A stretch of 64,000 nucleotides of DNA from JAGTVG01 sp963699805. GTDB taxonomy: Bacteria > Bacteroidota > Bacteroidia > Cytophagales > Cyclobacteriaceae. Below, one piece after another: positions 49,979 to 59,619 of this stretch (position 1 is its first letter; every line of letters starts with the position of its first letter). The position numbers and the translations under genes are program-made. Under the pieces are notes generated by a model. The model made no database searches, had not been told where the DNA came from, and worked only from the letters and a program-made list of their open reading frames with translations. The stretch lies in NCBI GenBank assembly GCA_963699805.1, contig CAVOVH010000004.1:1-64000 (forward strand), read 5' to 3'.

Positions 49979-51889
49979 TTAATTATTTTCAGTTGGCTTT
50001 GGATCGGAAGAAAACTTTAAAAAACCCCGGTAGGCCCCGATATAAATACTATTATTCGGCCCAAAGGTGTAGGTTGCCCAGATATTGTTAAACACTTTTT
50101 GGTCATAATTCTTATTGCCAAGTGCAAAAGCTTTCATCAGAAAATTGATGTTGTCATCAAATTCGCCTTTCTCAAAGACCGGCCTTATGTAAAAGACTTT
50201 CCTGCCAGTCACAAAATCAATCGCGGTTAGCTGCCAGTCATTGTGCCCGTCATCAGTGTATTCTTCACGGTTGTAAACATAGATCAATCCGGTCTTTGTT
50301 GACATTTTAGGTGTAGCGGTCTGTCCATCAATAAATTCAGCAGGCCAGTCTTCCCTCAATTCAAACTTGTTTGTTTCTGCATTGTAGTCGAATCGATTAA
50401 TTCCCCCCGATGTTTCATTTTCCTTAAACGGATCTATATAATTAAATGTATTTCCGATCAAGAGACTATTTCTGTAAGCAACGATTGAATTTTCACAGGC
50501 GCTGCTATCATATTTAAACACCTTATGCCGGCTCACCAGCCTCCCGTCCTTCTGCGAAAATATATTTATATTGATCTGATGGGCGTCATTATCTGCTATC
50601 ACCACAAATCGGTCATCCATAAGGGTAGGTGTTGTGCCACTTCCATTATTTAATTGTCCTTTTTTCTGTTCCTCGTCATTGGGGTATATCAGATCATTGG
50701 TTTCGCTGAAAGTTTGCTCCCAATTTGGATCCATTTCAATCATTTTAGTATCGTCATTGAACCTAAATTTATATAGCGCAATATTCGATACAATGTAGAC
50801 TCCATCTGGTCCAATGGAAAATGAATTCTGAATCTCTTCCCTGGATTCAGGATCAATCATAAAGAATTTCCTGAATTCTTTTCTCATTTCCGTGTCTGTC
50901 AAGTTTTCATCGTAGAACTCCACATCTTCAATCTTCTCATATTTTTTACCGAAGAAATGCTCGATCTTTTTCATCACGCCGAATTCTCCAATCAGGTGAG
51001 AATATGTATTTGGACATTTCCCTTCTTCCTGATAAGATCCTCTTTTGAAATTCTTCAGGTCGATGACGCCAATGATACCTAGTTTGGATGTATACCATAT
51101 ATTGCCGTTAGCATCCGGCATTACAGCGGTAAGCTTATTACCACCTTCCTTATCGGAAAGGCCTTCATAGATCAGATCACCTTTTTTTATCTCTTCCAGA
51201 ATTTCATAAGATACCATGCGGTCTCTTTCAAATTGTCTGTCTTTGATGGGGATATAAAAAATTGAGTAATCAGGTCCCGGTATGATCACTTCATTATTTT
51301 TTGAAAGATAGAAATAAGCACCTCCGGAAGTATCTCTGAACAAGGCCATACGGGCCTTTTTACTGGCCAATTCCATCGCTTTATTTCCTCTGCCTGGAAT
51401 AGGCATGGCATCCAGTACTTTGAGGGTATCCCGCATATCAACCAACAGCAAAGTAGTATTTGCTCTTCCAAATGATAGTGTTACTAAGGTATTTTCATCC
51501 ACAAAAGCAAAGGACGGGCACATACCTGAAAATTCCTTCCCCTTTTCCTTTACCTGAAAATATTGTACCGTGGCATTCTCGGGAATTGGCCCCTGCATGT
51601 TGCTGACGTCCGATGCATAGGAATCCTCATGCATCGCACTGGGCAGGTTATCCTTCATAAATGGATGATTCCATTTGGGTAATGGTTTCAGTGCTTCAGG
51701 GTAGATTTTTTTTCCTCCTTGATATTCAATCCAGCCGGGATACCAATCAACCTCAACATTGACAAATCGCGGGGTAACTTGAAAATCAATATCTTCACCC
51801 AAAATTGGCACACAATATTGCGCATTGACTTTTTGGAAAGTTGATAATAGGCATACAGTTACAATAAGGGTTAGAGTGGTCAGTTTCAT
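49979..51889 (-). CDS. Exported propeller-like protein of unknown function
   Basis: 636 residues. Signal peptide LTLIVTVCLLSTFQKVNAQ. Many WD/PQQ-like strands: VDENTLVTLSFGRANTTLLLVDMRD, AVMPDANGNIWYTSKLGIIGVIDLKN, FSIGPDGVYIVSNIALYKF, FVVIADNDAHQININIFSQKDGRLV, GQTATPKMSTKTGLIYVY. This is the pattern of a seven- or eight-bladed propeller of the SMP-30/PQQ kind, but no catalytic motif can be named. Periplasmic or secreted. Intact. Confidence 0.75.
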   Translation of the reverse strand: MKLTTLTLIVTVCLLSTFQKVNAQYCVPILGEDIDFQVTPRFVNVEVDWYPGWIEYQGGKKIYPEALKPLPKWNHPFMKDNLPSAMHEDSYASDVSNMQGPIPENATVQYFQVKEKGKEFSGMCPSFAFVDENTLVTLSFGRANTTLLLVDMRDTLKVLDAMPIPGRGNKAMELASKKARMALFRDTSGGAYFYLSKNNEVIIPGPDYSIFYIPIKDRQFERDRMVSYEILEEIKKGDLIYEGLSDKEGGNKLTAVMPDANGNIWYTSKLGIIGVIDLKNFKRGSYQEEGKCPNTYSHLIGEFGVMKKIEHFFGKKYEKIEDVEFYDENLTDTEMRKEFRKFFMIDPESREEIQNSFSIGPDGVYIVSNIALYKFRFNDDTKMIEMDPNWEQTFSETNDLIYPNDEEQKKGQLNNGSGTTPTLMDDRFVVIADNDAHQININIFSQKDGRLVSRHKVFKYDSSACENSIVAYRNSLLIGNTFNYIDPFKENETSGGINRFDYNAETNKFELREDWPAEFIDGQTATPKMSTKTGLIYVYNREEYTDDGHNDWQLTAIDFVTGRKVFYIRPVFEKGEFDDNINFLMKAFALGNKNYDQKVFNNIWATYTFGPNNSIYIGAYRGFLKFSSDPKPTENN

Positions 51890-52037
51890 AGGTTTATTTT
51901 TTAAATGTTAATTACGTATCACATTGTGTGGTTAGCCTCTATATAACTTTGGGCAAAATTCATGAATTAATATCAACTTCTACCTTCCCGGTTTTCTACT
52001 TCTAATTTAATCATTCATGCCCAAGCACATACTTTAG

Positions 52038-53111
52038 TTATGGAAATCCTTCCTTTTTCTTAAGATCCAGTAAACCATCAGTACTCCGCATTACGGACAC
52101 AAAATATATCCCCACTTCAAGGACAACTGGTTTCCCGACAATTTCAGTAAGCCTATTTCGCGTCTCGTTGATAAAGGACTCCGTAATCACGCCAGGCGGA
52201 GCTATTGCATTAGCTTTTACTAGAATAACTTCCTTGCCAATTCTAACAGTAAGATCTCTCAATCGCACATTGGAGTAATCCGGTAGGAGATCGATAGCTA
52301 TTACTGTCAGGTTTCTGCGTATCTGGTTTCGAATCATCAAATTTTTCATACTTATCCCTAGTGGATAAACCACAATAGTTAATCCAAGTAACGTGAACAT
52401 AGGAATAAGTATTAAGCGTAATTTTTTTTTGAAATATTGCCAGAAAAAGACAATGCTCGCCGAGAAAACAATACCGATGAAATTGGTGATATAGAGCAAT
52501 AAGGGCCCTATAGGATCAAAGCTTTCTACATCCATGCCAATTTCGGCACTTACATCCTGGCCCACAGCCATTGCAATCCCTACTGTGCAAAGAGGTGGTA
52601 CCAACGCAACAGCAATGGCGATTCCTGCAAAAGCATTGGAAACACCGGACCGCGTATATGCAAAAGCTGCAGCAGCACCAGCTGCAAGAGCTACACCCAA
52701 ATCAAGAAGATTGGGAGTCATTCTGGCTATTATTTCAGAACCCGCAAGTTTCCATCCAATCAATAATGTGATAAGAAAAGCCACAATGATGGACACTACT
52801 GTTCCCAGAAAGACCGTCAGCAGTGACCGGAATAACAGATTCCTTTTCCCGGTTAAAAGCCAGTATGCCACTGCAATTATTGGATTCATCAGTGGAGCAA
52901 TGATCATAGCACCGATGATGACTGCCGCACTGTTGGAGAGTAGGCCAAGTGTTGCTATAATTGATGAAGTTATGAGCATGAAATAGAAAGGGATACCAGA
53001 AACGGATCCTCTTTTGGCTAATTCCTCCACCTCTTCGGTAGATAAAGATTGCTCCTCCAAATGTCGCCAGCTAGAAAGCCAATCACGAATCGGTTTATAT
53101 ACGTTTACCAT
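52038..53111 (-). CDS. DUF389 (TIGR00271/00341-type) hydrophobic membrane protein
   Basis: 357 residues, ~6 membrane helices. SSIIATLGLLSNSAAVIIGAMIIAPLMNPIIAVAYWLLTGKR is the most conserved block of DUF389; LAAGAAAAFAYTRSGVSNAFAGIAIAVALVPPLCTVGIAM follows. A soluble C-terminal region has RLRDLTVRIGKEVILVKANAIAP. Function unknown. Intact; followed downstream by the small secreted ORF. Confidence 0.88.
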   Translation of the reverse strand: MVNVYKPIRDWLSSWRHLEEQSLSTEEVEELAKRGSVSGIPFYFMLITSSIIATLGLLSNSAAVIIGAMIIAPLMNPIIAVAYWLLTGKRNLLFRSLLTVFLGTVVSIIVAFLITLLIGWKLAGSEIIARMTPNLLDLGVALAAGAAAAFAYTRSGVSNAFAGIAIAVALVPPLCTVGIAMAVGQDVSAEIGMDVESFDPIGPLLLYITNFIGIVFSASIVFFWQYFKKKLRLILIPMFTLLGLTIVVYPLGISMKNLMIRNQIRRNLTVIAIDLLPDYSNVRLRDLTVRIGKEVILVKANAIAPPGVITESFINETRNRLTEIVGKPVVLEVGIYFVSVMRSTDGLLDLKKKEGFP

Positions 53112-53246
53112 AAGTCATCTTCAATTAGTTGTAACAAATCAATCTTTCAAGATTAGAATTAAAATATATTTAACATGTCCATTAATCTCATAATACCATC
53201 TAATGAACAATACTTCATTCCATAACTCCATTAATTGATTGACGTA

Positions 53247-53462
53247 TTAAAGTTTCACCGCTTTAGACATTTGCCAGGTTTTCATTTTTCCCAGATCGGG
53301 AACAAATACACTCAATATCAGATCGATTTCTTCATCTTACTTGTTAATGAGTAACCAATTCTCTTCCTGCACACCTGCTTGTTTTTCTGTTGCCAAATGT
53401 ATTGCATGAATGAAACTCACGAACAACACGACGACAATTTGTAAAATTGATATACTTTTCAT
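53247..53462 (-). pseudogene. Small exported protein with internal stop
   Basis: From the ATG at 53462: MKSISILQIVVVLFVSFIHA (signal peptide), then HLATEKQAGVQEENWLLINK, TAA at 53337, and in the same frame DEEIDLILSVFVPDLGKMKT up to TAA at 53247. The frame stays coding-like through the stop, so either a point mutation or a sequencing error. Too short to assign. Lies 20 bases upstream of the porin gene's 3' end. Confidence 0.4.
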
Positions 53463-53481
53463 GACTAGGCATTTGACTGTT

Positions 53482-55155
53482 TTACTCAAGTACTAAAACC
53501 ACCCGCCCCATAATCCCGCTTGAACGACCCAGAGCATCACCCCGGTCCAAAAAGATGTGGCGATAATTCAAATTAATCCCAAACGCTGGCGTGAGCCACC
53601 AATTAAGGCCAAGAGAGATTATGTCCATTTCGCCACCCTGAACCAACCCATCAGTAAAGTTACTATGTGAATATCGAGCTGTTATTTCCCACGCGCCTGG
53701 ACCTCCCTGATAAACCGATCTTGAAACTGGCACAGGTCCAATTGTGCCATTACGCTTGTTATAACCACGCATCTCACGGGTCAATATCCATGACCCGGAA
53801 ATAAAAAAGCCATTAAATAGCGGATCCCCGTAATCTGCTGCACCCACATTGTGCCATAGATACTCAGACGACAACCAGAATGGTCCTTTGCGCCATGTAA
53901 CCTCCAGATCGAAGGTAGTGGTATTACTGGCATTGATGGTATCAGTATCAATGAATGGGGGTGACTGATTGAATTCTGGCGAGGCTCGATAACGTATGAA
54001 CTCTTTGGCATCATCATAGCGGATTCCCAGGCCGAGATGAAGTATATTACTTTCATCGTGATTTACCAATGCTAATCCAGTAATTCTCCCTACAATCTGA
54101 TTTGAGCTTTCCTTGAAGCTTTGAGAATCATCAAACCAATCGTTGAATACACCAGTTGACCAGGATATCCGCTGGTTTAAACTGGTACCGTTGACAGCAA
54201 CGCCAACATTCCGCACCGGATACACTGCATCCACTATTGACGAACGCTCCTGCATTTGCATTTGGGTCCCCAGCAAGAGTCGCTGCATGGAGATTGGTTC
54301 TTTTTGCTTTCCTACGCTCAGAGATATCGTTTCCCACAATGGAATATCAAGTCTGTAATCAAATAGGGTGACTTTATCAGAACTTTTTGAATCATACCCC
54401 TTATCGAAAGCATGGGTTACTACTACAAACGTATAGATCCATGGTTTTTTGAAATTTATGGTCCCCGCCATCCCAAAACGAAAAGCGCGTATCTCACCAC
54501 CATCGAAGTCAGCCAGGTCACCTACTTGTTGCTCACTGCTATTGTTCTGCCCAAGCCAAATTTGCCTGTCGATTGCAACCGCAGCGACAAATATTCCGGA
54601 AAATGGTTTGGTTTCCCATCGATTCCATTTGCTTTTATCATCGTACGAAAGTGGCATTGCCATCGGAGGAGGCGTATAGGCGAGCCAGCGTATTTTTTTC
54701 TTTTCCTTTGGAGTTGGTTCAGAATCGGTGATCAGAGTTAATGCATTTCTTGCGATGGTTCCGTCACGGATGGCAAAGATCACATTTGTTTTTGTATCAA
54801 GCAATACATCTATATCGGTACGAGGGTCCTTGGAAAGGATCATAAAATTCGCCGGATCTCCAATATTCAAATTGCCCAGCAATATCCCATTATTGGCGTC
54901 ATAGGCGATCATTCCATCCTCTATTAAAATCTCATCTGCTGAGACTATAATAAGTTTTTTCCCTTTAATAAGAAGATTTACAATCCGATCTTCAGACTGA
55001 CCGGTTCGATCAATCAAGAGCGCATTTTGGATCAGAATATTATCGAATTCCTGGGCCCTGGCATAACCATTTGCCAGTATTATCACAAGAATGATAAATG
55101 CCTCTTTAAAGCTGCAGAGTAAACATCTCATGAATATAAATGCTTTTTTGATCAT
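53482..55155 (-). CDS. Outer-membrane porin (OprO/P-like) with barrel-less amidohydrolase N-domain
   Basis: 557 residues. Signal-like N-terminus (FIILVIILANGYARAQ). Residues ~37-140 read FDNILIQNALLIDRTG, VNLLIKGKKLIIVSADE, then directly GILLGNLNIGDPANFMILSKDPRTDIDVLL and VIFAIRDGTI: these are the N- and C-terminal strands of the amidohydrolase composite domain, joined with the TIM barrel missing. From ~165 to the end is a beta-barrel like phosphate-selective porins OprO/OprP (DYRLDIPLWETISLSVGKQKEPISMQ, WEITARYSHSNFTDG, LGLNWWLTPAFGINLNYRHIFLDR). Likely an outer-membrane channel; role of the N-domain unknown. Intact. Confidence 0.8.
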   Translation of the reverse strand: MIKKAFIFMRCLLCSFKEAFIILVIILANGYARAQEFDNILIQNALLIDRTGQSEDRIVNLLIKGKKLIIVSADEILIEDGMIAYDANNGILLGNLNIGDPANFMILSKDPRTDIDVLLDTKTNVIFAIRDGTIARNALTLITDSEPTPKEKKKIRWLAYTPPPMAMPLSYDDKSKWNRWETKPFSGIFVAAVAIDRQIWLGQNNSSEQQVGDLADFDGGEIRAFRFGMAGTINFKKPWIYTFVVVTHAFDKGYDSKSSDKVTLFDYRLDIPLWETISLSVGKQKEPISMQRLLLGTQMQMQERSSIVDAVYPVRNVGVAVNGTSLNQRISWSTGVFNDWFDDSQSFKESSNQIVGRITGLALVNHDESNILHLGLGIRYDDAKEFIRYRASPEFNQSPPFIDTDTINASNTTTFDLEVTWRKGPFWLSSEYLWHNVGAADYGDPLFNGFFISGSWILTREMRGYNKRNGTIGPVPVSRSVYQGGPGAWEITARYSHSNFTDGLVQGGEMDIISLGLNWWLTPAFGINLNYRHIFLDRGDALGRSSGIMGRVVLVLE

Positions 55156-55358
55156 TTATGAAACATAATTTTTGCAAAGGCCAAATCAACGCAACAAAGA
55201 AGTTAATCCATAAATCCAGACATGATTGATTATTGAAGATGCCTTTTAAATTATCTTAGCTTACAGCTATTTCTTGACAAAGAACCTATCATTACTTCCT
55301 TATTCATCCGTTAACATTTTTTTATAGATCATTTTTTCTCATTGTGGTCGCCGACGGG

Positions 55359-56883
55359 TTAGCTATTCTTTTCGTTATTCAACGCTTCAACTCCAGTTCC
55401 TTGAGTTTCTTTAGCTGCCGTTCCAAACTGGCCAAGCTGATACACGGCCGCGCTTGCTGGCGAGAAGGTAAATGACTCAAAGGGCTCCGTTAGTAACTTG
55501 TCGAGGTAGGCTTTTGGGGCTAAACCGACGGTGAGGTGCGGCACAAAATGCTTGCCTGTATGTTCAGGCACGAACACTGAAACGTAATGTAATCAGCACA
55601 GAGTCGATGATGGGATCGTCGGGCGTTGTGAAGAACGCGGTCGAAGATCCGGTTTCTACAGTGAACGGAGCTACAGCTTCAATGAGGTCCTCCTGAAGTT
55701 TTATCAGCTCAGCTGTAGGCTTCGCCGTAATGGCTGTGAGGCCAAGGTCACCCATCGGGACGAAGTCATATTCGAAGGCCTCAAGCTCGAAACCGGTTAC
55801 GTCAATGCCGCTAAGCACTTTGTTCGCGGCGGCATAGACCTTTTCCAGATCTGCCGTGCGAACATAACGCTGAATCAACGTGATGTGCGGACGGTGCGAC
55901 TCGTCAAGCGTGAAACCCTCCGGGTAAACCTTGATAAATTCAGCATTTATTGCTTCGGCTTTGTTTAGCAAAGCGGCATCCGGCTCCAGGAGGATGTCAA
56001 TTGCAGTAACCTTACTTGCCTGGAATCCCAGTGCCAGTGCAGCGGCTTCCCACTCACAATCCCCTGTTGGCGCTGTGCCATTGGCACGAATGGCTGCGAA
56101 TTCTGCCTTGGCAGCCTCAAGATCCGCGAGGAATGTGGGGTCGGCGTGCAGCCGTGCCACGGTAGCCGCACCCATAAATCGTCCCCAAACCACGTCGCTA
56201 TACCAGTGATGGTTGGCGACGATGCGACTCTCGGTATAGGCCAGACCACGGGCGATAAGCTCGTTGGCCCGATCCGGTGCAATTTCGGCTAAAATCAGTG
56301 CAAGTACCCCAACCCAATGCTGAGTGTCCTGATGGATATGAAGGATCTTTCTCCAGAGCCGATTTCATTTCAGGAAAGGCGATGGGTGCATTATTGAGTT
56401 TGGAAAGGCCGCTTTCTCTGGTAGTAGTTTTTCGCTGTGTACGTTGAAAGCGCTAAATCGCTGAAACTGCGACTCAACAAGTTGTACAGATAGGGCGCAT
56501 TCTCTTTCGTAATCTCGGCATTTAGTGCGCATGAAAAATGATTTATGAAGATCGGAAGTTTCAGCTCGAAGTCGGACGCCGCCAACTCGAAACGTGACGT
56601 GCTTTGCAAAGCGAATGTATTTCTGGCAACCTCTTCGTCGTGCGCAAAGGCTGCTGAACCGGGTGTCGGGGGACGAGGAATCAGGGTGAGACTGTTTGGA
56701 AGCGCTTCAGGGCCAAGATAGCCCTCCAGTGCACCTAAGCCAAGTTCAGGATGGAATTCCGGAACGGTACCGAGTTTGGTACGCGCATCTTGCGGATTCC
56801 GCGCAGCCAGTGATCAGGAAAATAACCAGGATACTGACCATTACCGCACCGAAAAATGTCCGTGCACGAGGAGTTATTGCCAT
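55359..56883 (-). CDS. Lipoprotein fusing class A acid phosphatase (PAP2) and 2H phosphoesterase, frameshifted
   Basis: Start at 56883 (MAITPRARTFFGAVMV), preceded by AGAAGGA. Lipobox LITGC. After a shift near 56790 comes YLGPEALPNSLTLIPRPP, the PhoN opening; then KNYYQRKRPF (KxxxxxxRP), shifts near 56395 and 56325 around SYPSGHSALGW (PSGH), and SRIVANHHWYSD (SRxxxxxHxxxD): all three PAP2 motifs. The same frame runs on through ~55 linker residues to a 2'-5' RNA ligase-like domain with RPHITLI and, after a shift near 55580, PHLTVGL, the two H-x-T motifs. GC is well above that of its neighbours. A two-enzyme periplasmic phosphoesterase is inferred. Confidence 0.7.
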
Positions 56884-57112
56884 CGGATCAATCCTTCTCT
56901 GGCCGTGAGGCCTCGTGTTATCTTGCTGTAGTGCAAAGATTACCTTAGTGACGTAGTTTCCTGCTTGCATTGCGATTTTTTTCATTTTTTTGACATTAAA
57001 ATTTTTTGGGTATTCAACTCGACTTGTGATTGCTTCTGAGCCATCTTAACAAAATGTAGTGCACTCCCTTCAGAGAGTAAAAAACTCCTTTCAATAATGC
57101 TGTACCGCACAT

Positions 57113-57925
57113 TTAAGATTTGTTTTTTGACAATATGCTTTTTGGAAGTATGATCTGTAATTGAAACCTCCATTGCCATTCAGGTCCGAAATCCGGCCTG
57201 ACAACGTTGTAGTACATCTGCGTTTGCAGATTCACAGGGAGTTTGCCACCGAGATATACGAGTTTACCACCGCCTGCTCCCAATGGCACTATCCATTTAT
57301 CTCCATCCTCAGCAGTCCAGTCAGCGGTAATGATTGGGGCGGAATTGACATACCATCCATCACCTAACTGTCTAACTATAAACAAGTTGAGTAACATGTG
57401 ATTGACATCTTCACGGTCATCGTTGCCGGCAAACGACCAGGTATTATTCACCAATGCTCCCAATGTCCAGTCACCGGGATCAACGAGAATTAAAAATGAA
57501 GGCCCGGCACTCCACTTTTGACTTCCCCTTTTTGCTCCTCCAGTTGGAATCTCAACCACAGGGCCTATTCCCATCATGGGCCCCTTACCCTCTATTGAGT
57601 AAAATGCTGTAAATACAATATCAGACAATCCGGAGGAGTAGGTTCCTTTTTCCTGCGTAAAGTCTGGTATCCTTACAATAGGAAAAATGGTACGTGTGAT
57701 CACCTTTCCATCCATGATGGGAAGAACGGGTTGGATATTCAGCACATTTAGATTTCTATTGTAGGGGCCATAATTGCCGTTTAAATTATTCTGAAAAGGA
57801 AGGCTAATAATATCTGCCAGCGGATTGGCTACTTCTTTGGAAAGTTCTGCGGCCTTATCCTGTGCATCCGCAGCTAGCGCAATAAAAAAAACCTGCAAAA
57901 GGACTATATAAATGCGTTTTTTCAT
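57113..57925 (-). CDS. Outer-membrane channel-like protein (MetA-pathway/neuromedin U-annotated family)
   Basis: 270 residues. Signal peptide IVLLQVFFIALAADAQ; LSKEVANPLADIISLPFQNNLNGNYGP, then a series of amphipathic strands (NIQPVLPIMDGKVITRTIFPIVRIPD, GIGPVVEIPTGG, WTLGALVNNTWSFAG, RQLGDGWYVNSAPIITADW) ending in WQWRFQLQIILPK. This is the family often called putative transporter or phenol-degradation MetA; neighbours are often DUF1254 genes. Predicted outer-membrane barrel; cargo unknown. Ends overlap a poor region; intact. Confidence 0.78.
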   Translation of the reverse strand: MKKRIYIVLLQVFFIALAADAQDKAAELSKEVANPLADIISLPFQNNLNGNYGPYNRNLNVLNIQPVLPIMDGKVITRTIFPIVRIPDFTQEKGTYSSGLSDIVFTAFYSIEGKGPMMGIGPVVEIPTGGAKRGSQKWSAGPSFLILVDPGDWTLGALVNNTWSFAGNDDREDVNHMLLNLFIVRQLGDGWYVNSAPIITADWTAEDGDKWIVPLGAGGGKLVYLGGKLPVNLQTQMYYNVVRPDFGPEWQWRFQLQIILPKSILSKNKS

Positions 57926-57946
57926 GACTTTAGGTTTTTTGTTTTT

Positions 57947-59375
57947 TTAGTTCTTCTCAGGTTTGATTGCTGGAGGCACCCATTCTTCGTTTATGACGCG
58001 CTCTTGAGGTATGTAGAGGCGCAATGCCACTTTGAACTGTCCGGTCTTCGGTGCTGGCAACCAGTTGGCTTCCTTGTCTTCGCCGGGCGATTCGCTCTGG
58101 ATGTAGATGGTGAGCGAACCATCATTGTTCGGATGCATGCCACTGCGGTCACCGATCGCATAGCGATCCAGCGGGTTGTCCACCAGATAGCCTTCCATGT
58201 CGTAGAGGGTCATCGACCAGAACGCGTCCGCCGGTGGCCAGGCCCCCTTCTCGAAAGTCAGCGTGTAATTGTGCTCGCCGCTGAGCGGTTCGCCGTTGGC
58301 ATCGTACAGCCCTATCGGATAGAAGGCGTCTTCGATCACATTTCCGCCGATGCCGGCAAAGGTCCACGCGGCCCGATATGTGTACCTTGTACCGTAGCGG
58401 CCCATGTCATAGGTCAGGCCCCAATGGTTAACCATCTTGCCGAGACTTGCTGATCTCGGCCACCATGGCGGCCTTCGCCTCTGCCACACCCTCCTCAAGG
58501 GCTGCGACCACTTCCGCATCGAGTCCTTCGGTAGAGAATTGCTCACCCGGAGCAATGCCCAGCTTATGCAATTTTTGTAAAACTGGCGCATCCTCGGCAT
58601 ATGGCGGATTCGTCGCCATGAGGCGGTTCAGGTTGCTCAAGAACTGCCCGGCTCTAAGCGCCATAACTTGCTCGTTTACCAGTGTCTCACCATCGGCTCC
58701 CTCCTTCAAAGGAACACTGACCGGAAGTGAATAAGGCTTACCCCAGGCCGATAGGGGCATTAGCTGATATTGGTCTTGTAAGGCGTTGGTGGCAGCGTAA
58801 TCGTTGGCGCCCGCGCAGTAAGTGCGGCCCCCGATTCCAGCCAGGTTGGTAGGGCAACGCAGCAGTTCCATCCCCTCCGGAACAGTCCCTTTCCAGTCCG
58901 GTCCAGCAATCAGAAAGACGTAAGGGTCGTCTCCACTGAGTGTCCGAGAACCGGGTGCTTCCGCTACGCCATTCCAGGCATCGAAGATCTGCATCAACCA
59001 GTAGCGATCCCCCATGGCCGGCACGGCAAGAACGAGCGGCTCGGCCTGGAGATCTAACCAGGCGAACGAGTATAGGTTGTCCACGTTGAAGCCAACAATC
59101 GTGCGGTTCGAGGCGTCGACAAATTTCCGGTAGTGCACAAACTGGTTGATCGGCGCCCGGGTTTCGTCCGCTCGTGTAACGTGCGTGCTGTAGTCGATCT
59201 GTTTCTCGAACATCACCAATGGCATACCGAAGAGCCAGGCTTCTTTTGCCAGGATCTTGGCCTGTTCCAGAGTTAGATTGGTTTGTATGTCTTTCTTTTT
59301 GTTCGTGTTGCAGGCTGATATGAGTAGCGTCATTACGATCAGCAGTACTTGAAATCTTAAATTAATGATTTTCAT
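57947..59375 (-). CDS. DUF1254/DUF1214 lipoprotein A, frameshifted and GC-rich
   Basis: Start at 59375 (MKIINLRFQVLLIV; an upstream TTG at 59402 is less likely). Lipobox LLISAC. DUF1254 part: EQAKILAKEAWLFGMPLVMFEKQ, FVHYRKFVDASNRTIVGFNVDNLYSFAWLDL, GDRYWLMQIFDAWNGV. A shift near 58440 joins it to DUF1214: TYDMGRYGTRYTYRAAWTFAGIGGN, DAFWSMTLYDMEGYLVDNPLDRYAIGDRSG, WLPAPKTGQFKVALRLY. The mature part is clearly richer in GC than the neighbouring paralogue B, while the signal peptide DNA and ~60 upstream bases are nearly identical to B. Function of the family unknown. Confidence 0.82.
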
Positions 59376-59460
59376 AAAGTGTGATTTATTTTCTAAAAGC
59401 AATCAATATTTCTCCAGTACTTCTAGCGTTTAGTACTAAGGGCGTTATGATGCCATTATT

Positions 59461-59580
59461 CTATTTCTGATATTTAACTCGGTCTCCAGGTCTTTTCAAT
59501 CCACCATCATTTTTTTCCTGACAGCCGATGAATACTGCCAGAAGAGTTATGCTTAGTATTCCGAATTTGAGTTTTCTCAT
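59461..59580 (-). pseudogene. Deletion scar of a DUF1254 gene (39-codon remnant)
   Basis: The frame reads MRKLKFGILSITLLAVFIGC then QEKNDGG, matching the signal peptide of the gene at 61143-62714, and joins within 5 codons to DNA that matches that gene's 3' end (GGATTGAAAARACCTGGAGAC, then AAATATCAGAAATAGAATAA) out of frame. So a full paralogue lost ~1.45 kb internally. Confidence 0.75.
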
Positions 59581-59619
59581 TTTATTCTTTTAAAATTATT
59601 CAACCATTTGTTTTTAGCT

